Positions 24,736 through 32,954 of a stretch of DNA of 64,000 nt are shown in pieces. Made by a program: the position numbers and the translations under genes. The stretch covers positions 310,001 to 374,000 of the forward strand of contig NZ_CP108518.1 in assembly GCF_035989885.1 (NCBI RefSeq), read 5' to 3'. Under the pieces are notes generated by a model. The model saw only the letters and a program-made list of their open reading frames with translations. It searched no databases and had not been told where the DNA came from. This stretch comes from Streptomyces sp. NBC_01232 (GTDB lineage: Bacteria > Actinomycetota > Actinomycetes > Streptomycetales > Streptomycetaceae). How positions within the stretch are numbered: position 1 is the first letter of the stretch; the number at the start of each line of letters is the position of its first letter.

Positions 24736-25668
24736 ATGCCCGCTGATCTGATTCGCATCGTCTCCCGCGATTCGCCGATGGCCCTCGCCCAGGTGGAGCG
24801 CGTGCGCGCCGAACTCGCCGCGCTCCACCCGGGGATCGAGACCACCGTCCTGCCGGTGAAGACCACCGGCGACAAGTGGATGGGAGACCTCTCACAGGTC
24901 GAGGGCAAGGGCGCCTTCACCAAGGAGGTCGACGCCGCGATCCTCGCCGGGGAGGCCGACCTCGCCGTGCACTGCGTCAAGGACATTCCGGCCGACCGTC
25001 CGCTGCCCGCCGGGACCGCCTTCGCCGCCTTTCTCGAGCGCGACGACATCCGCGACGCCCTGATCCACCCGGCCGGGCTCAGCCTCGCAGAGCTCCCGCC
25101 CGGCACCCGCATCGGGACCTCGTCGGTGCGCCGGGTCGCCCAACTCGCCGCCGCGTATCCGCACCTGGAGTGCGTGCCGATGCGCGGCAACGCCAACCGG
25201 CGTCTGGAGAAGCTCGCCGCCGGCGAGGCGGACGCCCTCCTCCTCGCCGTTGCCGGCCTCCACCGCATCGGCCGCGCGGACGTCATCACACAGGTCCTCC
25301 CGGTCGACACGCTCATGCCGCCCATCGGTGCCGGGGTCCTCGCGCTCCAGTGCAGGGAGGACGACACCGCGCTCATCGACACCGTCAGCGCCCTCGGCCA
25401 CCCCGACACGCACCGCGAGACGCTCGCCGAGCGGATGCTCCTCCATGTCCTCCAAGGCCACTGCAACAGCCCGATCGCGGGGTACGCACGGGCTGAACGC
25501 GGAGGGGATCTCTCCCTGCGCGCCTGCGTGTTCTCACCGGACGGCAAGGAGGTCCTGAACGCCCACGAGTGGGCGGGCCGCCTCGACCCGGCCACCCTCG
25601 GCACGTCCGTCGCCGTCGCCCTCCTCCGGCAGGGTGCCCGGGAGCTCATCGACAGCATTCCGCACTGA
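24736..25668 (+). CDS. hemC: porphobilinogen deaminase (hydroxymethylbilane synthase), stand-alone copy
   Basis: The 310-aa enzyme polymerises four porphobilinogen units into hydroxymethylbilane in heme and corrin synthesis. Visible motifs are [20 protein letters not shown] with the catalytic aspartate (usually H-S-x-K-D), [12 protein letters not shown] and [13 protein letters not shown] with the substrate-binding arginines, and [11 protein letters not shown] carrying the dipyrromethane-cofactor cysteine. The gene is not beside hemA, hemB or hemD, where the primary copy normally sits, so this is probably a second, divergent hemC. It should be a leaderless transcript from TATCGT. Confidence 0.92.
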   Translation: MPADLIRIVSRDSPMALAQVERVRAELAALHPGIETTVLPVKTTGDKWMGDLSQVEGKGAFTKEVDAAILAGEADLAVHCVKDIPADRPLPAGTAFAAFLERDDIRDALIHPAGLSLAELPPGTRIGTSSVRRVAQLAAAYPHLECVPMRGNANRRLEKLAAGEADALLLAVAGLHRIGRADVITQVLPVDTLMPPIGAGVLALQCREDDTALIDTVSALGHPDTHRETLAERMLLHVLQGHCNSPIAGYARAERGGDLSLRACVFSPDGKEVLNAHEWAGRLDPATLGTSVAVALLRQGARELIDSIPH

Positions 25669-25684
25669 CCCCACCCACCCAGCC

Positions 25685-25701
25685 CGCGGTCCGCGACCGC
25701 G
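25685..25701 (+). terminator. hairpin after hemC
   Basis: CGCGGTC pairs perfectly with GACCGCG around a 3-nt loop, 16 nt after the hemC stop. No U-tract. Confidence 0.45.
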
Positions 25702-25948
25702 CCGGACTCGCGCCTCGGATCGCGCTGCCCAGACCCCCGTCCGAGGCAGTGCGGTCCGGCGCGGTCCGGCGCGACCGCCGGTGCGGTGCGTCCGATGGGC
25801 TGGCCGACCCCGCACCGCGAGAACGATCACCACGCTAGGGCCGCGCAAACCGCTTGCCCCGGGGCCGCTCACGCCAGCCGGGGGACCGTGCGCGCCACGA
25901 GGGGACCCGGCACGCCGAGTTGGGGACATCCGGCGCCAAAACACATGG

Positions 25949-25978
25949 ATGACCTGGTATTTCGGGCTGGTCTATGCT
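25949..25978 (+). promoter_or_regulatory. promoter of the AraC-type gene
   Basis: ATGACC (-35), an 18-bp spacer and TATGCT (-10) lead after eight bases to GTG 25987, again a leaderless arrangement. Confidence 0.45.
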
Positions 25979-25986
25979 CAACCCCT

Positions 25987-27057
25987 GTGATCTCGCAAGC
26001 ACACCGGGGGACCACGTCCTCCGCCCTCACCCGTCTGAGCGTCAACGCGGCGCAGAGGTTCGGCATACCCGCGCACGGATACGCGCACCTGCTGGGCCTG
26101 GCGCCCGAGCACCTGAACGACGATCTGTGCCGGACCCCCGCGGCCACGGGCATCCGCATCGCGGAACTGACGACCGTCCACGCCTCCTGGACCGATCTGT
26201 CCGCCCTGCTGACGGACCAGTCGGGCATCGGCGCCCTGGGCGTGTGGGACTACCTGGTCACCTCCGCGCCCACTCCGCTCGAGGGAATCCGGGACGCCGC
26301 CGCCCATCTCGCCATCGTCGCCGACCCCGGCACGGACACGATGCGGATCACCGAGGACGGCGAGCAGGTCGTCATCAGCCACGTCAACGAGGCCGATCTC
26401 ACCTACGAGGCCGCCTGCGCCATCCGTGCCTACGCGCTCGGCCTGTACCAACGGCGCCTGAGCGAAGCCGCGCAGCGCCGCCTCGTTCCCCTCCGCGTCA
26501 CGCTCGCCGCCAAGGCTCCCCGCAGGCACGACGCCCTGGTCGAGCTCTACGGCACCCGCGCCATCGACTTCGAGGCCCCGGCCACCACCATCACCTTCCT
26601 CGCCTCCGACCTGACCGCGCCGACACCGCACACGCAGCCGGGCCTGTCGGCCGTGCTCCGAAGACATGCCGAGCAGAGCCTCGCCGCCGCCATTCCCCTG
26701 CACAACTGGCTGGACCTCTTCCGCACGGCACTGGCCTCCTTGTACGACGAGACCGTTCCGACGCTGGCCGCGGTGGCACGCCGCATGGCCGTCAGCACGA
26801 GAACCCTCCAGCGCCGGCTCGACGAGCACGACACCACGTGGAGCACAGAGGTGGAGGGCGCACGACGGGACCACATCACACACCTGCTCCACGGCACCGA
26901 TCTCAGCATCGACGCGATCGCCACGCGCAGCGGCTACGCCGACGCGCGCGCTCTGCGCAGAGCGGTCCAGCGCTGGTACGGCACCACGCCCGCCGCCCTG
27001 CGCAGGACGGGCCGGCTGCCGAACGATCCGCCCGTCCCCGGTGCTCCGCCGAGGTGA
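25987..27057 (+). CDS. AraC-family regulator with arabinose-binding-type N-domain
   Basis: The 356-aa protein has an N-terminal ~200-residue sensing domain of the Arabinose_bd type found in OruR/VirS-like regulators (HGYAHLLGLAPEHLNDDL, ALGVWDYLVTSAPTPLEGI) and a C-terminal HTH_18 domain (residues ~260-340: TLAAVARRMAVSTRTLQRRL, DAIATRSGYADARALRRAVQ). Such proteins sense lipids or amino acids and activate catabolic genes. GTG 25987 fits the promoter spacing; frames reaching further upstream are poor. The target is not evident: the following DUF805 gene starts 207 nt away. Confidence 0.87.
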   Translation: MISQAHRGTTSSALTRLSVNAAQRFGIPAHGYAHLLGLAPEHLNDDLCRTPAATGIRIAELTTVHASWTDLSALLTDQSGIGALGVWDYLVTSAPTPLEGIRDAAAHLAIVADPGTDTMRITEDGEQVVISHVNEADLTYEAACAIRAYALGLYQRRLSEAAQRRLVPLRVTLAAKAPRRHDALVELYGTRAIDFEAPATTITFLASDLTAPTPHTQPGLSAVLRRHAEQSLAAAIPLHNWLDLFRTALASLYDETVPTLAAVARRMAVSTRTLQRRLDEHDTTWSTEVEGARRDHITHLLHGTDLSIDAIATRSGYADARALRRAVQRWYGTTPAALRRTGRLPNDPPVPGAPPR

Positions 27058-27264
27058 CTCGGTACGGTCGCACGCTTCCCCCGCTCGCGGCGGGCCCACG
27101 GAGCCCGGACCTGCCCGGACCTCTTCGTGTCGACCTGCGTCATCACGGCCGCGGAGGGCTCCGCGCGGCGTTTGACGCGGACATGCAGGACCGTCTACGT
27201 TCCGACACCTGGCCGGCTCCGCTCGAGACAAGGCCCCCTCTCCACCGATCCCTTGGGGGAACCC

Positions 27265-27624
27265 GTGCACTACTACACCGATGTCCTCAAGAAGTACGCG
27301 GTCTTCAGTGGCCGGGCCACACGACGTGAATACTGGATGTTCACGCTGATCGACACCGTGTTCCTGATCGCCCTGATCCTCCTGGACTCGTACCTCGGCA
27401 CCACCGTCCCCGAGTCGGTCTACGCCCTCGCCGTGCTTCTGCCCACCATCGGGGTGTCCGTCCGCCGTCTGCACGACACGGGCCGCTCCGGTTGGTGGAT
27501 CGTCGTCGCTCTCGTCCCGCTCATAGGGGCCTTCTGGCTCCTGTGGGTCATGACGATCCCCAGCTCCACGGACGAGTCCTATGGCCCCTACCCCGGCACC
27601 GCCGACCCGCTGCCGGCGCACTGA
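27265..27624 (+). CDS. DUF805 membrane protein
   Basis: The 119-aa protein has the DUF805 hallmarks: VFSGRATRREYWMF at the front, three or four membrane segments (LIDTVFLIALILLD, YALAVLLPTIGVSV, WWIVVALVPLIGAFWLLW) and the RRLHDTGRSGWW loop between them. The function of the family is unknown; members sit in the inner membrane. GTG 27265 is preceded by GGGGGA at 27255-27260. Confidence 0.88.
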   Translation: MHYYTDVLKKYAVFSGRATRREYWMFTLIDTVFLIALILLDSYLGTTVPESVYALAVLLPTIGVSVRRLHDTGRSGWWIVVALVPLIGAFWLLWVMTIPSSTDESYGPYPGTADPLPAH

Positions 27625-27687
27625 CGCGGCCGCGACGGCTGCCGCGGGGCTCGGGACATCTGCGCCGGCCGACGGCGCCCGCCCGGT

Positions 27688-27717
27688 GCCGATACCGATG
27701 CCGATGCCGATGCCGAT
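27688..27717. repeat. hexanucleotide microsatellite, five GCCGAT-type units
   Basis: GCCGAT, ACCGAT and three further GCCGAT units stand in tandem just before the start region of the next gene. Slippage here could change promoter spacing. Confidence 0.8.
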
Positions 27718-27734
27718 GCGGCATCATCTGGATC

Positions 27735-28190
27735 ATGACGCACCCCTCCCTGCCGACCACCGAGTCGGCCGTCGCCGCGATACGAGCCATCGCCGAGGAG
27801 TACCGGCTGGCCATGGACGTCACCGACGACATCGGCGCCGACCAGACGTCACGGCGGACCTCCGCGGCCCTGTTCACCGTCCTCGACCCGGACGGATCGC
27901 TGCCCCACGAGGCATTCGTCGAGCTGGGCGGGAGCCCGGCCGTCACCGTGCGGCTCTTCCCCGAGGACGATGCGAACATCACCGTGGACGGGGTGGAGTT
28001 CCACGACGTCCCCCGGGACGCCGTCCCCGCCTTCCTCAGGTCCGTACACAGCGGGCTGGCCTTCGTGAAGGGGCGCTTCTTCCCGCCGGGCCACTGGCTC
28101 TCGGTCCCCCTGCCCGGCGACGAGACGTACCGCGAACTCATCCCGGGCGTCGCGCTCAGTCCCTGGCTCTCCGGCCGCGTCCGCAGCTAG
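27735..28190 (+). CDS. unrecognised 151-aa protein
   Basis: I do not recognise it. It is a soluble alpha/beta protein with no cysteines (AVAAIRAIAEEYRLAMDVTD, AALFTVLDPDGSLPHEAFVE, GRFFPPGHWLSVPLPGDETY). The last residues GRVRS are followed by a TAG stop whose AG is also the first two bases of a MITE-like element, so the natural end may have been changed by that insertion. CATCAT and seven bases precede ATG 27735. Confidence 0.7.
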   Translation: MTHPSLPTTESAVAAIRAIAEEYRLAMDVTDDIGADQTSRRTSAALFTVLDPDGSLPHEAFVELGGSPAVTVRLFPEDDANITVDGVEFHDVPRDAVPAFLRSVHSGLAFVKGRFFPPGHWLSVPLPGDETYRELIPGVALSPWLSGRVRS

Positions 28191-28381
28191 GCCGTCTCTT
28201 TCGGATCTTGCTCCCCCAGCTACCGCTGGGAGGTGCCCCCAGGCCCGCGTTGCCCGGCACCGCACCTCGCTGTGTTGTCGGGGCTCCCGAGTACGTCCAG
28301 TACGCGGGGAGCTCCTCCGCCTTGCGATGCACGGCACCGGACAACGCGGGCTCGGCCGACAAGATCCGAAAGAGACGGCCT
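28189..28381. mobile_element. MITE-like palindromic element, copy 1
   Basis: The 193-bp non-coding element begins with AGGCCGTCTCTTTCGG and ends with its exact reverse complement, a perfect 22-bp terminal inverted repeat (28189-28210 and 28360-28381). The interior is also largely self-complementary (CCCGCGTTG near the left, CAACGCGGG near the right), so a transcript would fold into a long hairpin; the centre contains GTACGTCCAGTAC. A related copy is at 38761-38925. It carries no transposase and would need one in trans. The left end coincides with the stop codon of the preceding gene. Confidence 0.8.
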
Positions 28382-28446
28382 GGCGCGTGTCCCGCGGCCC
28401 CGGGACCGGTTCCTTCCGTGCGCCGCTCCGTGCCACCCTGCTGGGC

Positions 28447-28956
28447 ATGAATGCTTCCGACACGACCGTCATGGCTCACGAAGTGCACCACCGGTGGCGC
28501 GCCCGGGAGGCACCCGACGGGGACTTCATCATGTTCTCCGACGGTTCCCTGTCGGTGATGGACCTGCTACGCCTCTCCCCACCCGATCGCCTCGACGACG
28601 TACGGGCCGAGCGATGGCAGTGGAACGAGCTGCTGCGGGCGACCGAGTGGAGTGCCTCCAACTGGGTGGAGGTCGCCACCGTGCTCTGCTCGCACGCTCA
28701 TGCCGGAAGCCGCGCCCTGGCGGGAGAGTCGGCTGATCACGGAAGCATCGGCTGGGTCGCCCTGACCCGGGACGATGACGAGGGCACCCTGGAATGGATC
28801 GCCACCTCCAACTGGTCGAACCCGTTCTCCGAGGTCACCTTGGATGAGACCACCGTGACCGCCGTCAGCACCGCGGGCCGTATCTGGACCTTCCCCCGGA
28901 ACGCACCTCAACAGGTCAGGATCACCGAGGATCCCGCCCACCCGTGGCGTGGCTGA
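28447..28956 (+). CDS. unrecognised 169-aa protein
   Basis: I do not recognise it. The protein is soluble and Trp-rich (RWQWNELLRATEWSASNWVE, GTLEWIATSNWSNPFSEV, GRIWTFPRNAPQ). It looks like a small beta-rich domain of actinobacterial hypotheticals. No ribosome binding site is clear before ATG 28447. Its 3' end overlaps a convergent minus-strand gene by 35 nt. Confidence 0.65.
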   Translation: MNASDTTVMAHEVHHRWRAREAPDGDFIMFSDGSLSVMDLLRLSPPDRLDDVRAERWQWNELLRATEWSASNWVEVATVLCSHAHAGSRALAGESADHGSIGWVALTRDDDEGTLEWIATSNWSNPFSEVTLDETTVTAVSTAGRIWTFPRNAPQQVRITEDPAHPWRG

Positions 28957-29176
28957 CGCCGGTACCGGCCGGTCTGCCGAGGCGGGACGCGATGCGGAAC
29001 CGCATCTCGCCCGCAGCCCTGCGGACCTCCTCCGGCAGCGCGTCGTGGTCGAGCAGGCCGAGGAGGACCCTCAAGGCCCTGGCCTCGTCCCCGCTGATCA
29101 GCTTCAACCGCGGCTCCGTCACACCGTCGAGCAGCACGTCCAGTACGTCCAGCACGTCATCCATTACGTCATCCAT
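28922..29176 (-). CDS. small acidic 84-aa protein
   Basis: I do not recognise it. The N-terminus is a run of Asp/Val/Leu encoded by 9-bp-type repeats (DDVMDDVLDVLDVLLDG), followed by a helical part (SGDEARALRVLLGLLDHDAL, EEVRRAAGEMRFRIASRLG). The second half reads like a typical small helical domain. The start codon among the repeated Met-Asp-Asp codons is uncertain (29176 or 29164). It overlaps the 3' end of the convergent gene. Confidence 0.5.
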   Translation of the reverse strand: MDDVMDDVLDVLDVLLDGVTEPRLKLISGDEARALRVLLGLLDHDALPEEVRRAAGEMRFRIASRLGRPAGTGVSHATGGRDPR

Positions 29177-29213
29177 GCCGTCATCAACACCCGACGCCCC
29201 TGCGGGGTCACTC

Positions 29214-30131
29214 TCAGAGCGGATCGCCGAGGGGGCCGTACTCCTCCTCGAGGTTCCTGGCCCAGTGCGCGGCGAAGTCCGGCCGGCTGCCGTCGGCGTC
29301 CGTGAATCCGTATTCCTTGTGGAGATCCCAGGTGGCCAGCGCCCGGCCCGTCCTGGCGATGACGTCCGGGTCGGCCGCCAGAGCCACGACCGCCCGGCCC
29401 AGGTAGGCGGGGGTCTCGGAGTGGGCGAAGTTCGGGTCCTCGGCCGCGCCGTCCCGCCAATTGGCCTCGGTGACGCCGAAGTGCTCCAGCAGCGCCTCCG
29501 AGCGCAGGAACCCCGGTGTGAGGGAGACGGCCGCGACGCCGTGCGGCTTGAGCTCGGCGGCCTGTGCGACGGCGAGGCGGATCACCGCCGATTTCGCCAG
29601 GTCGTAGAAGAACGAGCCGCGGTAGCGGGCGGTGTTGCCGTCCGTGACCTCCACGACCAGGCCGCGCTTGCGGGCGACCATCAGCGGCAGCGCGTACCGG
29701 CTGGTGATCACGTGGGTTTCCACCGCCTGCCGCAGGAGGCGCAGGCCCTGGTCCAGGTCCTGCTCCCACAGCGGGTGTTCCCAGTCGGTGAGCGGGTCGC
29801 CGCCCCAGACGGAGTTGACGAGGACGTCGAGCCGGCCGTCCTGCTCGGCCGAGATCCGCGCCACCAGGGCCCGGACCTCCTCCGGGCGGCTGTGGTCGGT
29901 GCGGACCGCGATGCCCAGGCCTCCGGCGGCGGTGATCCTCTCGGCCGTCTCCTCGATGGTCTCGGGGCGGTCGAGGTCGGAGCGCCGGGTTCCGCTGCTG
30001 CGGCCGGTCACGTAGACCGTCGCGCCGGCGGCTCCGAGCTCGACGGCGATTCCCCGTCCGCCGCCCCGGGTACCGCCCGCGACGAGCGCCACCGCGCCGG
30101 CCAGTTGCCGTGTCCGCTGCGTCTTTGTCAT
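29214..30131 (-). CDS. short-chain dehydrogenase/reductase controlled by TetR
   Basis: The 305-aa SDR has the nucleotide-binding motif AGGTRGGGRGIAVELG, an NSVWGGDPL segment in place of the usual N-N-A-G, and the catalytic Y-x-x-x-K in FFYDLAKSAVIRLA. It is longer than classical SDRs at the C-terminus (AHWARNLEEEYGPLGDPL), a form common in actinobacteria. The ATG overlaps the TetR stop codon (ATGA) with GGAG just ahead, so both are one coupled operon. Substrate unknown. Confidence 0.88.
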   Translation of the reverse strand: MTKTQRTRQLAGAVALVAGGTRGGGRGIAVELGAAGATVYVTGRSSGTRRSDLDRPETIEETAERITAAGGLGIAVRTDHSRPEEVRALVARISAEQDGRLDVLVNSVWGGDPLTDWEHPLWEQDLDQGLRLLRQAVETHVITSRYALPLMVARKRGLVVEVTDGNTARYRGSFFYDLAKSAVIRLAVAQAAELKPHGVAAVSLTPGFLRSEALLEHFGVTEANWRDGAAEDPNFAHSETPAYLGRAVVALAADPDVIARTGRALATWDLHKEYGFTDADGSRPDFAAHWARNLEEEYGPLGDPL

Positions 30132-30760
30132 GTCGTCTCCAGGTCGTCCGACGGGTTCGGAGGGAAGGCGGTGGCGTGCGGGGCCAGCACGGCGTCGAGT
30201 CCGTGGCGGACGCGCTCGACGAGGGTGCCCCGGCGGTCGAGCGCCCAGACGAGACCCGCGCCCGAGGTGACGGCCTGCACGGTTGCCGTGAGCGTCTCGA
30301 CGTCCGTCGCGGCCTTGAGCTCTCCGGAGGACACGGCTTCCGCCAACAGCGTCCCGATTGCCCGGTGCTGGGCCCGGTGCACGGCCAGGGCCCGCTCGTG
30401 GAGCTCCGGGTCCGTCAGGTCCATGCACAGGAACGCCAGATGGTTGGCGAAGGTCTCCGGCGTGACCATCGGAGCCATCCACTGCGCGATCAGCGCGGTC
30501 AGGGCGCCCAGCGCCGCGTCCTGTCCCTCGCGCACCCGGCCCGGCAGCGCGTCCACGTCCCGTACGGACTGATCTGCGAGCGCCAGCATCAGGCCCCGCT
30601 TGGAGCCGAACCGCTGCACGAGCGTTCCGGGCACCAGACCGACCTGGCGGGCCACCGCCGCCAGCGTGAGCCCGGAAGGACCCACCTGCCCCATCACCTC
30701 GGCCGCCGCGCGCAGGATCACCAGGTCTTCCACCCCGCGGGGACGTCCGGCCACAGACAC
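30128..30760 (-). CDS. TetR-family repressor
   Basis: The 210-aa protein has an N-terminal TetR helix-turn-helix (residues ~12-58: ILRAAAEVMGQVGPSGLTLA, VARQVGLVPGTLVQRFGSKR) and a helical ligand domain. GAGGAG lies 5 nt before GTG 30760. The 26-bp palindrome 7 nt upstream of its coding region is the probable operator, so it represses itself and the coupled SDR gene. The inducer is likely a substrate of that SDR. Confidence 0.9.
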   Translation of the reverse strand: MSVAGRPRGVEDLVILRAAAEVMGQVGPSGLTLAAVARQVGLVPGTLVQRFGSKRGLMLALADQSVRDVDALPGRVREGQDAALGALTALIAQWMAPMVTPETFANHLAFLCMDLTDPELHERALAVHRAQHRAIGTLLAEAVSSGELKAATDVETLTATVQAVTSGAGLVWALDRRGTLVERVRHGLDAVLAPHATAFPPNPSDDLETT

Positions 30761-30766
30761 TCCTCA

Positions 30767-30792
30767 TTAATAAATGATTGTTCATTTATTAA
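30767..30792 (-). promoter_or_regulatory. 26-bp AT-rich palindromic TetR operator
   Basis: TTAATAAATGA (30767-30777) and its exact reverse complement TCATTTATTAA (30782-30792) flank TTGT. In DNA of ~72% GC an 11-bp perfect AT-rich arm pair at the right distance from a TetR start is a strong operator candidate. Confidence 0.8.
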
Positions 30793-30844
30793 AGCAGCCG
30801 ACCCGTCCCGACGTAAAGCCGGCGCCCGGCCGTACGCGGGGCCC

Positions 30845-31280
30845 TTACGGGTCAGGCTGCGGGCCTGCGCCTGCTGGGTACGCACCACTGCGATGGTGAG
30901 CCCATCGTTCGCCAGGTCGCGACGCGCCTCCTCGGGCAGCCCCTTGCCGAGCGGGGCGTACACGTGGCGGAGCAGCCCGAGGCGCGCGAGCAGCAGGTTG
31001 ACCGCGATGACCACGCGCTCCGCACGGCGGAACAGCGGACGGAAGAGCAGATCGGCGCCCTCGTCGATGGGGTCCACCAGCACCAGGCCGCGGATCCGGT
31101 CCCGGCGCCCGGCCGCGACGAGGCGGACGAGCGGGCCGCCCGCACTGCGGCCGACCAGCACGAACGGTCCGGGCCCGAAGCGGTCCAGCAGGTCCTCCAG
31201 GTCGTCCGCCATGCGGCGCATCGTCCGGGAGCCGGGATCGGCGGGGCTCAGGCCGAGTCCGGACCCGCCTTGCGCGGCGG
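30845..31280 (-). pseudogene. alpha/beta-hydrolase fragment missing both ends
   Basis: The frame encodes the middle of an alpha/beta hydrolase: GLGLSPADPGSRTMRRMADD, then the nucleophile elbow VLVGRSAGG, then LVLVDPIDEGADLLFRPLF. The N-terminal strands and oxyanion region are absent: reading upstream, the frame meets the TAG of the neighbouring SDR gene within ~22 codons. After RTQQAQARSL the sequence turns into the TetR operator, so the acid and histidine of the triad are gone. I read it as a relic left when the TetR-SDR unit and the second SDR gene were brought together. Confidence 0.65.
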
Positions 31281-31284
31281 GCTA

Positions 31285-32073
31285 CTACGGAAGGATCGAG
31301 TCCACGTAGCCCCCGTCCACCCGCAGTGCTCCGCCCGTGGTGGCCGAGGCGTACGGCGACGCCAGATAGACCACCATGTGGGCGATCTCCTCCGGTTCGA
31401 TCAACCGCTGGATCAGCGACTGGGGACGGTGCGCGCGCATGAATGCCCGCTGCGCCTCGTCCCAGGGCAGGTCCCGGTCGACCAGTTCGTAGACGAAGTC
31501 CTCGATCCCGCCGGTGTGCGTCGGTCCGGCGATGACCGAGTTCACGGTCACGCCGGTGCCGGCCGCCTCCTTGGCGAAGCCCCGGGACACCGCGAGCAGG
31601 GCGGTCTTGGACATGCCGTAGTGGATCATCTCCGCGGGGATGACCACCGCCGAGTCGCTGGCGATGTTCTGGACGCGGCCCCAGGAACGCTCCACCATGC
31701 CGGGGAGGTACTGCCGTGTCGTCCGGACCGCGGTGAGCACGTTCGTCTCGAAGTACCGCCGCCATTCCTCGTCCTCGATCTCCAGCGCCGGTGCGGCTCC
31801 GAAGATTCCGAGGTTGTTGACGAGGATGTCGACGTGCGGGACCGCGTCGAAGACCGCCCGCGCCCCTTCGTCCGTCGTGATGTCGCCGGGCGCCGCAATG
31901 AACTCACCCCCCGCGGCGCCGAGCGACCCGAGCGCCGCCTCCACCGATTCCCGGCTTCGGCCGTTGACCGCGACCCGGGCGCCCGCGCCCGCCAGCGCGG
32001 CCGCGATGGCCGCGCCGATGCCCTGCGTGGAGCCGGTGACCAGTGCTGTCCTGCCGGAGAGGTCGATCAGCAC
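31285..32073 (-). CDS. short-chain dehydrogenase/reductase
   Basis: The 262-aa classical SDR has VTGSTQGIGAAIAAALA, the NNLGIFG structural motif, catalytic Ser in IASDSAVV and Tyr/Lys in HYGMSKTALLAVS, and a typical C-terminus ending LRVDGGYVDSILP. It is probably NADPH-dependent (VNGRSRES). I chose GTG 32073, with AGGCAGG 7 nt ahead and IDLSGRTALVTG as a normal opening; GTG 32130 would add 19 residues. It directly abuts the hydrolase relic. Confidence 0.87.
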   Translation of the reverse strand: MLIDLSGRTALVTGSTQGIGAAIAAALAGAGARVAVNGRSRESVEAALGSLGAAGGEFIAAPGDITTDEGARAVFDAVPHVDILVNNLGIFGAAPALEIEDEEWRRYFETNVLTAVRTTRQYLPGMVERSWGRVQNIASDSAVVIPAEMIHYGMSKTALLAVSRGFAKEAAGTGVTVNSVIAGPTHTGGIEDFVYELVDRDLPWDEAQRAFMRAHRPQSLIQRLIEPEEIAHMVVYLASPYASATTGGALRVDGGYVDSILP

Positions 32074-32250
32074 GCCGATACCTGCCTCGTCTGCCGCCGC
32101 GCGGCCCGTCGGGTCCGTTGTCCTGGTCACCGGTTCCCCGTGACAGCGGTTTCCTCACCCGGAACCCAGGATGTGGAACGCGTCGGACGGCCGGCGCACC
32201 CGGACGGCGCGCTGCCCGCCCGCCTCCGGGGCGCAGCCATCGGCCGGCCC

Positions 32251-32256
32251 TACGGT
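32251..32256 (+). promoter_or_regulatory. -10 box TACGGT of a leaderless transcript
   Basis: TACGGT is followed by seven bases and ATG 32264; no ribosome binding site is present. Confidence 0.4.
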
Positions 32257-32263
32257 GGACGGC

Positions 32264-32827
32264 ATGGCCCCTGACGAGACGCCCCCGGCCGGGTCCCCCG
32301 GCGGCGCCGCCCCCGGACCGGCCGCCGAGCAGGCCTTCGATCGCGATCCTCGGTTCGCCGCAGCGCAGCTGAAGGAGCGTCTGTACGCGACCATCACCAT
32401 GATCTCGGTGGTGATCGGGCTCGCGGGCTCCGATCACACCAGCGCCGGGGGAGCCGCCGCGACCGTACTGACCACCGCGGTGGGCCTCTGGCTGGCCGCG
32501 CTGGTCGCGGACCAGCAGGCCCACCGCGTGGTCCACGGCCGCCTGGCCACCGGCCGCGAGCTGCGCCGCATGCTGTCCGTAAGCAGCCCTCTGCTGCTGT
32601 CCGCCGCGGGACCGCTGGCCCTGATCGGTGCGGCGGCGCTGGGAGCGATGGCGGTGGACACGGCTCTCCTGGTGTCGGCCGGGGTGAGCGTCGCCGGGCT
32701 GTTCACCTGGGGCTGGTACGGCGGCATCCGTATGGGCGGCGGCACCGGCCTGGCGCTCCTGGCGGGCGCCCTGGACGCGGCCATCGGCACCGCGGTCGCG
32801 CTGGTGAAGGCGGCAGCCGGACACTGA
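32264..32827 (+). CDS. inner-membrane protein, unknown function
   Basis: The 187-aa protein has a Pro/Ala-rich start, an amphipathic stretch (DPRFAAAQLKERLYATITMI) and four membrane segments (ISVVIGLAG, VLTTAVGLWLAALVA, LLLSAAGPLALIGAAALGAM, LLVSAGVSVAGLFTWGWYGG). I do not recognise the family. Loops are short, so it is unlikely to have an enzyme domain. Divergent from the SDR gene. Confidence 0.78.
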   Translation: MAPDETPPAGSPGGAAPGPAAEQAFDRDPRFAAAQLKERLYATITMISVVIGLAGSDHTSAGGAAATVLTTAVGLWLAALVADQQAHRVVHGRLATGRELRRMLSVSSPLLLSAAGPLALIGAAALGAMAVDTALLVSAGVSVAGLFTWGWYGGIRMGGGTGLALLAGALDAAIGTAVALVKAAAGH

Positions 32828-32954
32828 CCCGATCCTGTGGGTGCCCCCGCCGCCGGCCCTCCCGTACGGCCGACCGGGGCGCGGGGACGCGCGAACCCGG
32901 GACGCGCCGTAGCGTGGAAGCATCAGATCACTCCGCGGTGAGGGGCGATGCGCC

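Larger units (their letters stand above)
25669..25986. other. intergenic region between hemC and an AraC gene
   Basis: This 318-nt stretch holds a hairpin just after hemC, a short GTCCGGCGCG direct repeat near 25756, and a promoter at the right end. I see no gene in it. Confidence 0.6.

Noticed and set aside
28944..30572. Plus-strand frame over the SDR-TetR operon
   Set aside because: Antisense to two well-supported genes with coupled starts.
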